From NCBI GenBank assembly GCA_963969495.1, contig OZ018318.1:176316294-176380293 (forward strand): a stretch of DNA of 64,000 bases, read 5' to 3'. The stretch is from Ceratothoa steindachneri. Taxonomy: Eukaryota > Arthropoda > Malacostraca > Isopoda > Cymothoidae. The stretch's first letter is position 1. Each line of letters opens with the position of its first letter. The notes under the pieces are model-generated. The model saw only the letters and a list, made by a program, of their open reading frames with translations, was not told where the DNA came from and searched no databases. This document shows positions 11,561 to 21,529 of the stretch, piece after piece. A program made the position numbers and the translations under genes.

Positions 11561-13844
11561 AACGCTATTTCCTCACCTTCTCGATGAAACAATGTCTTTG
11601 CTCGGAAACAGTTCATAAATAAGAAGCTAAGCCTTAGTCGGTCGTGGTCAATAGAAAGCCACGTACCCTTAAACGCACGAACGGAAAATTGCATGTGGTT
11701 TTACGGCCTTTAGAATCCTTTGCAATTATATAAAAGTAAAAGAAAGTTTGATCTTGGCTAAATATACAATTCCTGCAGCTTGTAAGGAACTTAATAACTC
11801 TCGAGATTATACTGGGAGGCCTATATATTTCTAAGGTATGAATATCGTACTCAAAAGACTTCAAAGTATTAATTAGTATTGTTACTTATAACAACTAACG
11901 CACGCCATTCTAACAATTAAATTGAAGACACACCCATGCGCAAATCGTTCGAAATATAACGAAACATGCTATTGGCTTATCAACAGAATACGCACGACCA
12001 GATCATTGTCAGATATAACATAGCATGCTATTAGCTAACTAGTCAAGCTAAAAGTAGGCCAAATGTTGAAGGAAATACTGCAAATGGCGTGGAAATATTT
12101 AAATTTAGCAAAATAATAACATATTTTCACAAAATAAATAACTATGTTATTATTAAGTTCCATAACGTATAAATGACATCGATGAACATCATTGAAAGAA
12201 TTAAGAACCTTTATCTGTGTAAATCTAAAAATCATTAAAGTCGGAAAATTTAAAAGCCGTTAATGCCTTAAAACGAATATTATCCGTCTACTTGTGCCGA
12301 TATCCCGTTAAATCAAAGTGCGGAGGGAGGGGGGCAAATGGGCTTATTTTTCACTATATTCCTAAGTATCACGCTCCCTCTAAAATTTGTGACACATCTC
12401 GAATTCTTTCATATCCAGCGACCAATTTTCGAAAAATATTTTTAAAAGGAACAAATTCATGGAGACTTGATAACTCCTTTGTATTTTTTTGGCTTGTCCT
12501 TTATCACACTTTTATGATTATTTCGGTGTGTTACTATATTTTCCATTATCGTTAACTCCGTATTAATTGAGCGCTTCCCGGCCTATTTTAACGGTGATTT
12601 TAAAATAAGTTTCGCAATTAGTCATATATCTGCCAACACATTTGCAAAACCTGATCCCCTCATATGTATGTCTACTGCCTCGAAATGCATAAAAGTTTCA
12701 CTTAATATTTTAAAACTTACAAAAGTAGAATAAGCAGGAAGTAGAATCATCTAGAAGTGTAGTATGAGTTTCAGTAGACAGTGAGTAAAGGGGTAGCCTA
12801 TAGATATAGAGAAATACAAGTATTTGTGAAAAGACATGTGCGTTTCCTCATTTAGAAACTATGGTCATGAATTATAGGAGATAAAGCAATGATATTTTGG
12901 CCATAAAATATTAAGTTATTATATAAAAATAGTATCTGTTTCAGATACTTAGCGCTTGTTTTGACTCCAGTCATATTTAATATTTAGGTTGTCTAGTTTT
13001 TTCTATTTTTGCTAGTGGGTTAAAGAATTCAATACTTTTGGATTTTCGCAAATGATATATTGTGATTAATTTTTGAATGCATTTTAATGAATGCAGTTTT
13101 TAGAAAGAAAAATAATTAAATACTACTTTTCATACACTTGGACTCATTTTATTATCATTATTATTGTGATTGCGTCTCTTCCTTTGTATCGGGTTTGTTT
13201 AAAATCAGCGTAGTTGAGTCACAATGTTCATTGTATGTACAGCTTGAAGATTGTTCAAGGAGTCTTCAAACAAGTCCTTTACTTAGACTAAAAAAATACT
13301 CTATTTCTTAAAAATAAAATTAAATCCAATAGTTCTTTATACTTGAAAATATAAATTTCTGAAATACATATTAAAAGAGAAAAGAGAATTAAATATCGTT
13401 CCTTGAGTTTTGTTTACGCTGCCCACAAATTCATGAACGTGACCTACGGCATCCACAGTAAGCATTTGACATTAAAGGTCAGAATAGCGCGAATAAAACT
13501 CGACCTTGTTGTGAATGCACCCCTCTTCGTATAATTGCCCATTGATGCGATTTGCAGAGATGAGGGCAATTTTTCATTCTGCTCCGTTATTTCATCGTAA
13601 AAATATCTTATTTTGCTGCTTGTGCTTTTGACAATATCTTTTGTGCACAAGATAAATATTGTGCGATAAAATATAGTGAAAGAAAAAAGTCATTAGAAAT
13701 CTTATTAAATTCTGGCTTATCTTTATTTTATTATAGCATTTAATGCAAAATTAATGTTGAAACGAGAAGTTTATAATAATTTTATTGGTATTCAGAATTT
13801 TACCAATGTATTTTGTCTATTGAATTGGTTTAGTTAGAAGTATT
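11561..13844. other. AT-rich stretch, nothing recognised
   Basis: Scattered open frames under 90 codons (for example 12292-12555 and 13444-13650) show no domain. No RNA gene or repeat was identified. Confidence 0.35.
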
Positions 13845-13975
13845 TGTAGAAGTCTGAATACCACGTACATTAGTGTACGCAGAGATACCCTGACACAAGC
13901 TGCGCGTCCCTCTCGTATTTCAAATTCACCTTTCGTCTCGAATCCCCTCCTCCCGCCCCTTTTCGCGCTGCTTAA
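13845..13975 (+). repeat. 5' LTR stub of the 13.8-17.2 kb element
   Basis: About 130 bases align with the start of the 3' LTR (15830 onward), sharing TACGCAGAGATACCC and GACACAAGCTGC with scattered substitutions. Similarity stops near 13975, where a GC-rich segment of unknown origin begins. The rest of this LTR, including its end and the primer-binding site, has been lost. Confidence 0.85.
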
Positions 13976-14084
13976 ATTCCCGTGCGGCCCTGAGTTCAAA
14001 AAGCCGAATAACGCTGAGTTCGCCGGGCCCAAAAGGACTGCCCTTCCCTCCAACCTCTGTGGCAAAAAGCCAAGAGAGGTGACC

Positions 14085-14512
14085 TCCAGATAGAAAATGA
14101 ACCAGAAAAAAGAAGAATAAAAATAAAAAAGAAGAAGAGGAAAGAAGACGGATAGAAATAGAAGGAGAGGAAAAAAGAAGAGAGATAGAAATAGAAGACA
14201 AAGAAAGAAGAATAAAGATAAAAGAGAAGAAGAAGAAAGAAGAAGAAAGATAAAAATAAAAGATGAAGAAAGAAGAATAAAGATATAAAATGAAGATGAA
14301 GAAAGATGAATAAAGATAAAAAAGGAGACGAAGAAAGGAGAATAAAAATAGAAAAAGAAGAAAATGAAAGAACAATAAAGATAAAAATAGAAGTAGAGGA
14401 AAAAGAAGACAGATAGAAATAGAAGCCAAAGAAAGAAGAATAAAGATAAGAAGAAAAGAAGAAGAAAGAAAAATAAATAAAAATAGAAGAAGATGAAAAG
14501 AGAAGACAGATA
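14085..14512 (+). repeat. ~430-bp polypurine (GAA/ATAGAA-rich) tract
   Basis: Nearly uninterrupted A/G on plus, with occasional T and very few C. There is a higher-order repeat of about 228 bases: AGATAGAAATAGAAG plus its following context occurs at 14183 and again at 14411. The minus strand yields two ~205-codon frames rich in Phe, Leu and Ser, which are low-complexity artefacts. The tract lies inside the LTR element between the 5' stub and RT, so it expanded or arrived after insertion, or was part of the element. Confidence 0.9.
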
Positions 14513-14619
14513 AACGCGGACTTCCAGCTTCCTTCTCTCCCATACCCCACTCCCCCAGGAAGAACTCTCCCCCAGGAAGAACTCTCTTCCAAGTTAGACG
14601 TGAACCCCAAACTCAGGCC

Positions 14620-15425
14620 CGTTAAGATCGCCCAAATGGTCTCGCTCTTAAGAGAATACTACAGCCTTATGCAAAAAGATGTATAAGGGCTAGAAAACGT
14701 CACATTCTATTTGGACAACGTGTACGTAGCCATGTGTGCACATTTAGGGTTCAAGATTGGCGAGAACCGCATATACCCACAGAAGGATAAGATAAAACCA
14801 ATAACCGATAGTTTGCCTCCAGTCTCGAAGAAACAACTCCAACCCTTTTTATGGGCAGTTTCCTTCTATCGGCATATTGTCTCACATTTCGACTTCCTCA
14901 CCTCTTCCTTAAATGACCAGTATAAAATCTCGAACCCTTATTAAGTGGACCCACAGGGCTATTGTCAGTTTCGGCAGACTCAAACAGAAACCAGTGACTG
15001 CCCCTATTCTGCACTTATCTAATCCCGAGGAGAAATTCGGCATTCGGATCGTCACCCCTCACCTTGGAATTGGATGCGCCTTGTTGCAATACGAGGCAGA
15101 AGTGCCGTTCCCGGTGGCATTTGCAAGTCGGAAACCTTCCGATAGGGAGAATAAGTATACCACTCTGCAGCTAGTAGCTTTAGCTATCGTGTTTGGGGTA
15201 CAAAGGTTTTGCTAATATTTAATAGGTAGACCGTTCTCCATAGAAACGGATCACAAACCCCTATCGTATTTAAAAAGTTGTAAGGTTCAGAATGGAAGCC
15301 TCATGCGTTGGGCCCTGTTATTATCCGAATATCAATAGGATATCTGATACCTGAAGAGATCCCTTAATGGACTGGCAGATAGTTTGTCTAGAAACCTGGT
15401 AGACGAACCCAGTGAGTCCTTGTAA
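14620..15425 (+). pseudogene. Gypsy-type RT C-terminal part plus RNase H
   Basis: The product would be the end of pol: reverse transcriptase palm/thumb and RNase H, which copy element RNA into DNA in cytoplasmic particles. The frame shows NVTFYLDNVYV at about 14697-14730 (the RT active-site box, with N at the last position). A deletion of roughly 40 residues follows, then LGFKIGENRIYP, KKQLQPFLWAVSFYR and, after a frameshift near 14930, the connection region. RNase H follows: FGIRIVTPHLGIGCALLQYE, PVAFASRK, ALAIVFGVQRF, then ETDHKPLSYLKS near 15250 and GLADSLSRN near 15370. The usual TDAS acidic residue and the acidic residues before ALAI are replaced, so it is catalytically dead. It stops near 15425 with no integrase after it. 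Confidence 0.88.
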
Positions 15426-15829
15426 ATAATCAGTATTATAAAGGTTTAGTGTCCACCCACTAATTAATTCATGTTATATTTGTAAAGTTAATAATCGACA
15501 TGCTCTATAACTGCCGTGATTAATTTAAGATTGTTTCCTTTTTTTTGCATGTGGTTCTTATATCATACTAGTCAAATTAATGTATCGAATATTATCACTT
15601 ATCTCTTTTGTACTTAGGCATCAGCTCTTAATTATTCAGGATTTTCCTGTATATGACCGGTAACCCGTGTGTACCTTTTTCCGTCATGATTATTTTATGT
15701 TATTCTTATATTCGTTGAATTCCCTTTTTGTTTTGTTTTTGTTTTTTGTGTTGTTCGTGTAGTTAATGTTAAAAGTATACATTATTCCTAGTTACACGTC
15801 AGGATAATGGCTTCCAAAACTGGTAGGAA
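15426..15829 (+). other. 3' untranslated region and polypurine primer of the element
   Basis: AT-rich noncoding sequence between the pol end and the 3' LTR. The short purine run GGTAGGAA directly before TGTAG at 15830 is the likely plus-strand primer. Confidence 0.55.
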
Positions 15830-17244
15830 TGTAGAAGTCTAAATATCACGTACCTTAGTGTACGCAGAGATACCCCGACACAAGCTGCACGTCCCTTCCG
15901 TATTCTAAATTCACCTCTCACCTCGAATTCTCCCCTGCCTCCCTTTTGGCGCCTTTAAGACAACCAAATTCGTGGTCAACCGTTCAGGAAAATGTCTGCC
16001 GCTAAAAAAGACCTGCTAGCCGACGAAGGTCCGAGTTTTCGCGCCGTCGTAAACTGCGACGTGAAGCAAAGATGTGAAAGATTTAATCTGTCTGGCAGCA
16101 GATGAAAAGGTCTTTCACGCAGCGATACGGATTTTATGAGAGTTCGGTGCTCTCTCTTGATTTCTGCTTGGGAGTGAAATAAAAGGGAATCTTCTCCCTG
16201 GAGTCAGGCAGAAGACCTTGGACCTACTTCGAGTGTGTGAAGCTCGTTCCACAAAAGAAACAGTTCGCCCGTTTTAAGAAGGAAACTTCGGGGAATTTGT
16301 GTGTCGCCGTCACGGTACTTGTAAGTGCAAAACTTCTCGCTGGCCATCTCATTCAGAGTTAGAGGTTACACAGGACCTTCCTCTGCAGATTACCCTAGAC
16401 GTAGCTAGGTAATCGATTTTGGCTACCCACTCCAGGAGCCGAATAATCGGACAGTCACTTCGAGGAAGAAGAAGTCCAATTTGAGCTACATTTTCGCTCG
16501 CCTTTGTGATCTAGCATAGGATCAGTATATCACCAGTTTAGGATTACCTTCTCAATCGGTAACCTCGGACGGTCGGACTAAGTTTGATCATCGTGACCAG
16601 AAGAAGATCTTCATCGTCAATTCTCAAAAAGACGTACGAACTCAAAGGTATCGTTAAAGTTAATTATCCCCTCCCCTAGCTTAACTAGTTTATTTGGTAA
16701 CTAAAATTCGCATCCGGAGCCCCTAACCTCGAGTATTAGAAGAGATTAATTCAGTGCTTAATTCAATAATAGTATTTAATTCGTTTTGCCAGGTGCCAAT
16801 AAAAGACGCAAGCATTCTAGTGATTAATTTACAAGTATAATCCCCATGATATGTTGTAGACTTACTTATTCATTGCAAAGATTATTTCTATTTATACCTA
16901 TATACGCTGTTTCTTATTTCTAATTAATGTACATTAAAGATTATTTTTGTTTCGGTGTGTTTAACTATTTTGGACGATTCTTTGGAAATTATTAAGCAAT
17001 CCACTCGGCTTGATTCTCATTATTATACAAGTCCACCCATGATTGGCTTTTACTGAGTAAGGACACAATCAGAAGATCATTATCTTAATTTTGATCAAAA
17101 GGGAAGCACCAGGGTTATTATTATTCACCCGAAGTGGATACAGTATGTGTATTGGATGCACTTCACTTCGCTTCACCTTCGTGTGGTAATAAAATATATG
17201 TCCAGGAAGTGGAACTGGGATTACCCACTCACTAAATCTCGACA
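15830..17244 (+). repeat. Complete 3' LTR (1415 bp)
   Basis: Bounded by TGTAGAAG and CTCGACA and followed by the GTATT target copy. The first ~130 bases match the 5' stub. The left two-thirds is GC-richer (probable U3) and the right third AT-rich. CCAATAAAAG near 16797 is a candidate polyadenylation signal. Confidence 0.85.
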
Positions 17245-17249
17245 GTATT

Positions 17250-18990
17250 CAATCATCTCACATTAGGTAAAACTTGGGAATGCTCTTTTTATTTTCTACT
17301 TCCGGCAGTTTCTATAATTTTAGCGGTTATTCATATCAAAAGCTTCCTTTAGACTCTCCTTATATTCTACCATCTCCTAAACTATTTATTCTACGACACC
17401 GATGCAATTTTTCTGCATAAACGTTTGATGCATTATATTTTTTTCTAATTCTTTTCTTTCCCCTTTAATCCGTTGTTATATCCCTCCATGATTGAATTTT
17501 TTCCCAATGCCAAATTCCTTCGTTGCTTAAAGAATTTTCAGTTCAAAGTTTCTTTCTTGTATACCTTCAAACAGAAAATATTCATATAAAATTGTGTCGG
17601 GTAATGATACTAAATTCCTATGTGCTTTCATAGTTGATTTTAAGTAGAAATAAATATAAGAATTATGTTCTTTTGGAATACATAAAAAACGAGTTGAAGA
17701 TTATTGAATAAAGAAGGGATATACTTATTGCTATAGCCTCCATAACCCTGGATTTTAAGAACGAGATTTTTTGACGGCTTGAATAAAGCTTTTTCTTTTA
17801 GTTTCGTTGTTACCTAAGAATATTTAAATTTTTTAGCAGAGATGTTACTAATAATTCCTTTATAATATCCCCAAAATAAAAGGCTCAAGTTCAGAAATAA
17901 ATATATGTATCGAATTTTTGTGAATTTTTTAAAACTAAAAGAATTACAAATGGTAAAGTTCATAAAATTTATTAAAACTTTAGCTTTGAAGTTATTAGAA
18001 AAAATTTAGATGGAAAAAAAAGAATCATGATAGGCCGTAGGCCAGAGACCGAAAGTCTCTTAGCGAAGCGCACACTCTTTCTGTAAGATGGAGTGGGGAA
18101 GCTGCTCCTCTTGTTAGCTATATGATTGTAAAGAATTAAAAAATTATAAATTTTACCTTCTTTCTGAATGGCCTTTTGAGTGCTTTAATGGCGTTTTGAA
18201 TTGTTTAAAATAAATTTTCCAGCACATTCAAACAGAATTGCACTTTTCGGTTTTCGTGTACTTTAATACAGTAAAAATTCAATTTCTTATTGTTATTTCC
18301 ATCACACTTCACTATTACTTTTTCATTACCGTCATTCCTTAAAATACTACCACCTATGTCTAGTTTTACTTTTCAAAGAGTAGAGATATGGGGATGATGG
18401 TATACATCCTGAGAAGTTGTTCTAGTCTACTATTGATTTTAGTAATTCATTAGCAGCAGAATAATAATCAAAGGAACGTCGATATCTCGATGCCCTATTT
18501 GTGAGAAAGATGATACCTCTGAATAAGGCAGATTCACGAAGCCAGCTGCATACACCATATTATGAATCCAAAGTCAAAATGTGAAGTAATTAAGTATCGT
18601 GTGAAGATATTATATAGAATTAGATGATTTTTTTTTGCGAAAAGAAAGAATAGTTGTTTCCGAAAGAGGGCATATGAGTTTTAAAATAAAGAATAAAAAT
18701 ATGAAAAGTGAGAAAAAGTAGAGCCGTAACATGATAAAGATATAGGTTTTTACCCTGACGGTCATGAATAACGACACTGTACAATAAATTAGAAACCATG
18801 ACAAATAATTTTAACCAAATAAACAATTAAAAAGAAGTACAACCTGGAGCCCGATTCCTGTTATGAAATGTGAGGTTGCTGATCCTCACTGTTACCTATG
18901 GTCAAGGTTAAGAGATTTGTGGAACAGATTAGCATGGGAGTTGACGAACTAAATAGAACAATTGAAAAGCCCCACAACCCATCTTGTGAA
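17250..18990. other. AT-rich stretch with one short structured patch
   Basis: No gene found. The short frames at 18610-18826 are hydrophobic low-complexity artefacts. The notable content is the hairpin group at 18034-18061. Confidence 0.35.
18034..18061. other. Two adjacent perfect hairpins in a GC patch
   Basis: GGCC-GTA-GGCC (18034-18044) is followed at once by AGAGAC-CGAAA-GTCTCT (18045-18061), then AGCGAAGCGCAC. The GC content contrasts sharply with the AT flanks. The patch extends to about 18115 with a weaker GGAG/CTCC pairing. The function is unknown; it could be a piece of a structured RNA or of a mobile GC-rich palindromic element. Confidence 0.55.
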
Positions 18991-19009
18991 CGTTTAAATT
19001 CACCTTAAA

Positions 19010-19192
19010 TATAGAGTACGCATCAACGAAACGACTACTTGGAAAACTCATTTCATCATGAGGTTAGCAAAAAATTATAAAAAAGTAATACCACTGGTTT
19101 TTGCTGGAGTGTTGATCCTCTTGGAGAGCTCCTCCAGTGATGATTACACCAGTGTTGACCTAGAGCCGATGACTAAGCCCGCCCATAAGTGA
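19010..19192 (+). CDS. Possible small secreted peptide (44 aa), hypothetical
   Basis: An ATG at 19058 opens 44 codons ending in TGA at 19190-19192. The predicted peptide has a basic N-terminus (MRLAKNYKK), a hydrophobic stretch (VIPLVFAGVLILL), then a Ser/Asp-rich segment (ESSSSDD) and a short polar tail ending KPAHK. That is the layout of a signal peptide with a cut after the Ser run. A TATA-like TATAG lies at 19010-19014. The local sequence is less AT-biased than its surroundings. There is no homology I recognise; it could be a first exon, a whole mini-gene, or chance. The reading frame and signal-like pattern are seen; the secreted role is inferred. Confidence 0.35.
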   Translation, partial: YRVRINETTTWKTHFIMRLAKNYKKVIPLVFAGVLILLESSSSDDYTSVDLEPMTKPAHK

Positions 19193-19378
19193 TAAGTCTA
19201 GTACATCCACAACCAGTAATATTACTTACCATTCGAATTTGTCTAGGGATGCGAGAGGAGAAATAAACATATTTATTATGTTCAGTCCATCAAAATTTGG
19301 TTCACCTATATCCGCGAATCACCGCAAGTTCTCCATATTCTCAAATTCTCACCTCCAGCAGTAGAAAATTCTGAGGTG

Positions 19379-19380
<2 letters not shown>

Positions 19381-19416
<36 letters not shown>
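19381..19416. repeat. (AT)18 microsatellite
   Basis: Uninterrupted AT dinucleotides directly upstream of the DIRS-like relic, followed by GTGT. Confidence 0.97.
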
Positions 19417-19420
<4 letters not shown>

Positions 19421-19429
19421 CGAACAAAA

Positions 19430-20870
19430 ATCGCCAGTAGAAAGGCAAGACTCTATTGGCCATCTCAGGAAATTATTTGAGGCAGCAGGCGAAGAACTGG
19501 GAGTAATATACAAAGAAGAGCCCTTTTTACAACCAGCATTAATGCTATTTCTGTTCCAGGCCTTGCTTTTTCAACGGTGTTAGAGTTCAATAGACCTGCC
19601 TCTCCGGCAATATCGGAATCAACGCAAGAATATGGTATCGAAACATTCGTACACAGATCCTATAAACTCTTTCAATTCAGCAATGAGTTGTTACCGGCTG
19701 TACAGGCTTTGGTTATCGCTCTCGTCTTAGAACAATCTATAGAAATAACCATAGCCCACAGAGTATTTGGAGTTTCTAAACCTGATTCTCCATGCGACTA
19801 ATATACGACATGTCAACAGTCACCTCAGACAACGGCCAACCGATTTCATGCTCCCAAACATTATAAAAGTGCTCCGTGCCAACCGGCCGGGGCACATGGT
19901 GATTAAATTTGATTCAAAAATGTTTTTTACCACATGGGAATACATTCCAATAACACACACCGATTCAGCATCTAAATCAAGAAAGAAACCTCGAGGTTCA
20001 AAAGGTTGGCGATGTCTTTTTGAGGGGCCTCTATCTCATTCGGAAATATATGAAATCAATTGCAAAATACTGGGATAAGAAACAAAACATAAGGGCCTTC
20101 ATCTATCTCTAAGATATCATGCTATTAGGCCCACTTGACAACCTGCTAGATGCCTCGGACGAATTCTAAAGCAGCAGTCTACAGGTCAACATAACCAAAT
20201 TTCCCATCACTCCAGTTTCCAGAATCGAGTACCTTGGACTTCGAATTAATCTAAAATCCTACAAAGCCTGCCTGAGCAACACCATGGCATCAAAAGTGCG
20301 AGGGACTTTCAATTACTGTACGCATAAAGAACTATATCAAAAGTTCTGGCAGTGCTTGAGCGAAATCGTTAATTTCATCTGGCTATATTGGACCTTCCTT
20401 CCTTCTGAATACCGCTTTCCAACGCCTATACCAATCCTGTGTTTCAGATAGTCGATTTTTAACCATCTACCAATTCATCGCCACATAGTGGAATCACTGG
20501 TTCGCCTAAAAGTCTTCCCGAAGGCAAGTCTCCTTTTATGCAAGCCTTAAAGGTCTAGCCATAACTAGAGGCAAATATTCCATAGACCTCGGTAACAAAT
20601 AACTGAAGTTACCGTGATATACCTTACACCTTGAAAGCTAATCGTGCTCATGACTGTCATCTTATTCCCGATTGTTAGAATATATTCGCACTACATCCCA
20701 TCAATTAGTTATAAGAGGCAATGAAAACTATCACCTGCTATCTAACAACTATCTAAGACTTAAGGAAATTCCTGAAATATCCTTGAGTCAACAACAACGC
20801 GGCTGATGCTGACTCCGGAAATTTCGGTGTTACTCAGGAATGGTTTGCGTCTAGTCCGGTCTTGGTGGCT
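19430..20870 (+). pseudogene. DIRS-like retrotransposon relic (RT and RNase H)
   Basis: Several frameshifted segments line up as one reverse transcriptase. Order: a gag-like tail (IGHLRKLFEAAGEELG near 19460), the RT N-terminal part (about 19700-19990), RKYMKSIAKYW and NIRAFIYL at about 20040-20110, then IMLLGPLDN, RIEYLGLRINLKSYK near 20223-20270, and at the end a segment resembling ADADS..FGVTQEWFASSPVL near 20800-20865. The last block matches the ADxxSR...EWxLxP end of RNase H in tyrosine-recombinase (DIRS/Ngaro-type) elements, which distinguishes it from Gypsy. The active-site YLDD now reads YL-stop-D (stop at 20110-20112). Many other stops and shifts show it is long dead. No tyrosine recombinase was found downstream. 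The RT identity is solid; the DIRS assignment is likely but rests on motif memory. Confidence 0.65.
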
Positions 20871-21029
20871 TATGTATAAACATATACAAGACTGTTGAGA
20901 CCAGCGAGAGCATCATTCGCCAACTCGTCTCCGTGGTGTTAACATCTCTGTGCCGTTTTTAGTGGCGTATGCTCTGTCACGTGCGACGCTATATTACACT
21001 ATGTCGGTCGGTAAGTCCTTCCATCCGTC

Positions 21030-21290
21030 GCAGTTTTGCTTTATTTTTGTTTTGGTAATAACATTGTAACTATTCGGCCGATTCTAACGAAATTTGCAAG
21101 CCTTATGTTATTTTAAATTCTCCTTCAAATGATATACTTGTCAATGTCCTCCCCAGGGTAACCTCGGAATTAATTTGTTTTGGCAATAACATTATAACTG
21201 TTTGACCAGTTCAAACGAGGTTTGTAAGCCTTATTTTGTTTTACATTCTCTTTTAAATGATATAAACTAAATTTCCTCCCTTTCAAAATA
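21030..21290 (+). repeat. Two-unit repeat, inverted relative to the 10.3-kb copy
   Basis: TTTGGTAATAACATTGTAAC at 21051 and TTTGGCAATAACATTATAAC at 21179 start two units about 128 bases apart. Each continues with a variant of CGATTCTAACGAAATTTG and AATGATATA. GTCGGTCGG precedes the pair. The upstream segment 20880-21030 is GC-richer and may belong to the same mobile element. Confidence 0.7.
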
Positions 21291-21504
21291 TCAAGTTTCT
21301 AAAATATAGTTATAGAAGAAATATAAAGATAAATTTTCTGAACTTAACTATTTGTATATATTTCTGAACTTCACCAATTTGTTTTTTGATATTATAAAAG
21401 AATTATTAGAAATAACTTTGATAAAAAACATAAGTCATAAGCAAACTAAGATGAAATTATTATTTAAATACTCAAAAGTTTCTCTTCTCAAATTATAGAG
21501 ATAG

Positions 21505-21528
21505 TGATGATGATGATGATGATGATGA
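21505..21528 (+). repeat. (TGA)8 microsatellite
   Basis: Eight uninterrupted TGA units. Confidence 0.95.
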
Positions 21529-21529
21529 A

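Larger units (their letters stand above)
13845..17244 (+). mobile_element. Truncated Ty3/Gypsy-type LTR retrotransposon with perfect target duplication
   Basis: The element starts TGTAGAAGTC and ends CTCGACA, flanked by GTATT at 13840-13844 and again at 17245-17249. A perfect 5-bp target duplication fixes both ends. Inside are a 5' LTR stub, a polypurine tract, the C-terminal part of RT, RNase H, a ~400-base untranslated region and a complete 3' LTR. Gag, protease, integrase and the RT N-terminus are missing. Pol ends at RNase H with no integrase after it, which fits an integrase-before-RT order. The element is dead: internal deletions, frameshifts and loss of the 5' LTR body. Confidence 0.88.

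Noticed and set aside
13926..14610. Two ~205-codon minus-strand open frames
   Set aside because: They are read across the polypurine tract and consist almost only of Phe, Leu, Ser and Ile; this is low-complexity artefact.
18034..18115. Hammerhead-type ribozyme
   Set aside because: The conserved CUGAUGA and GAAA core arrangement is absent; only hairpins are present.
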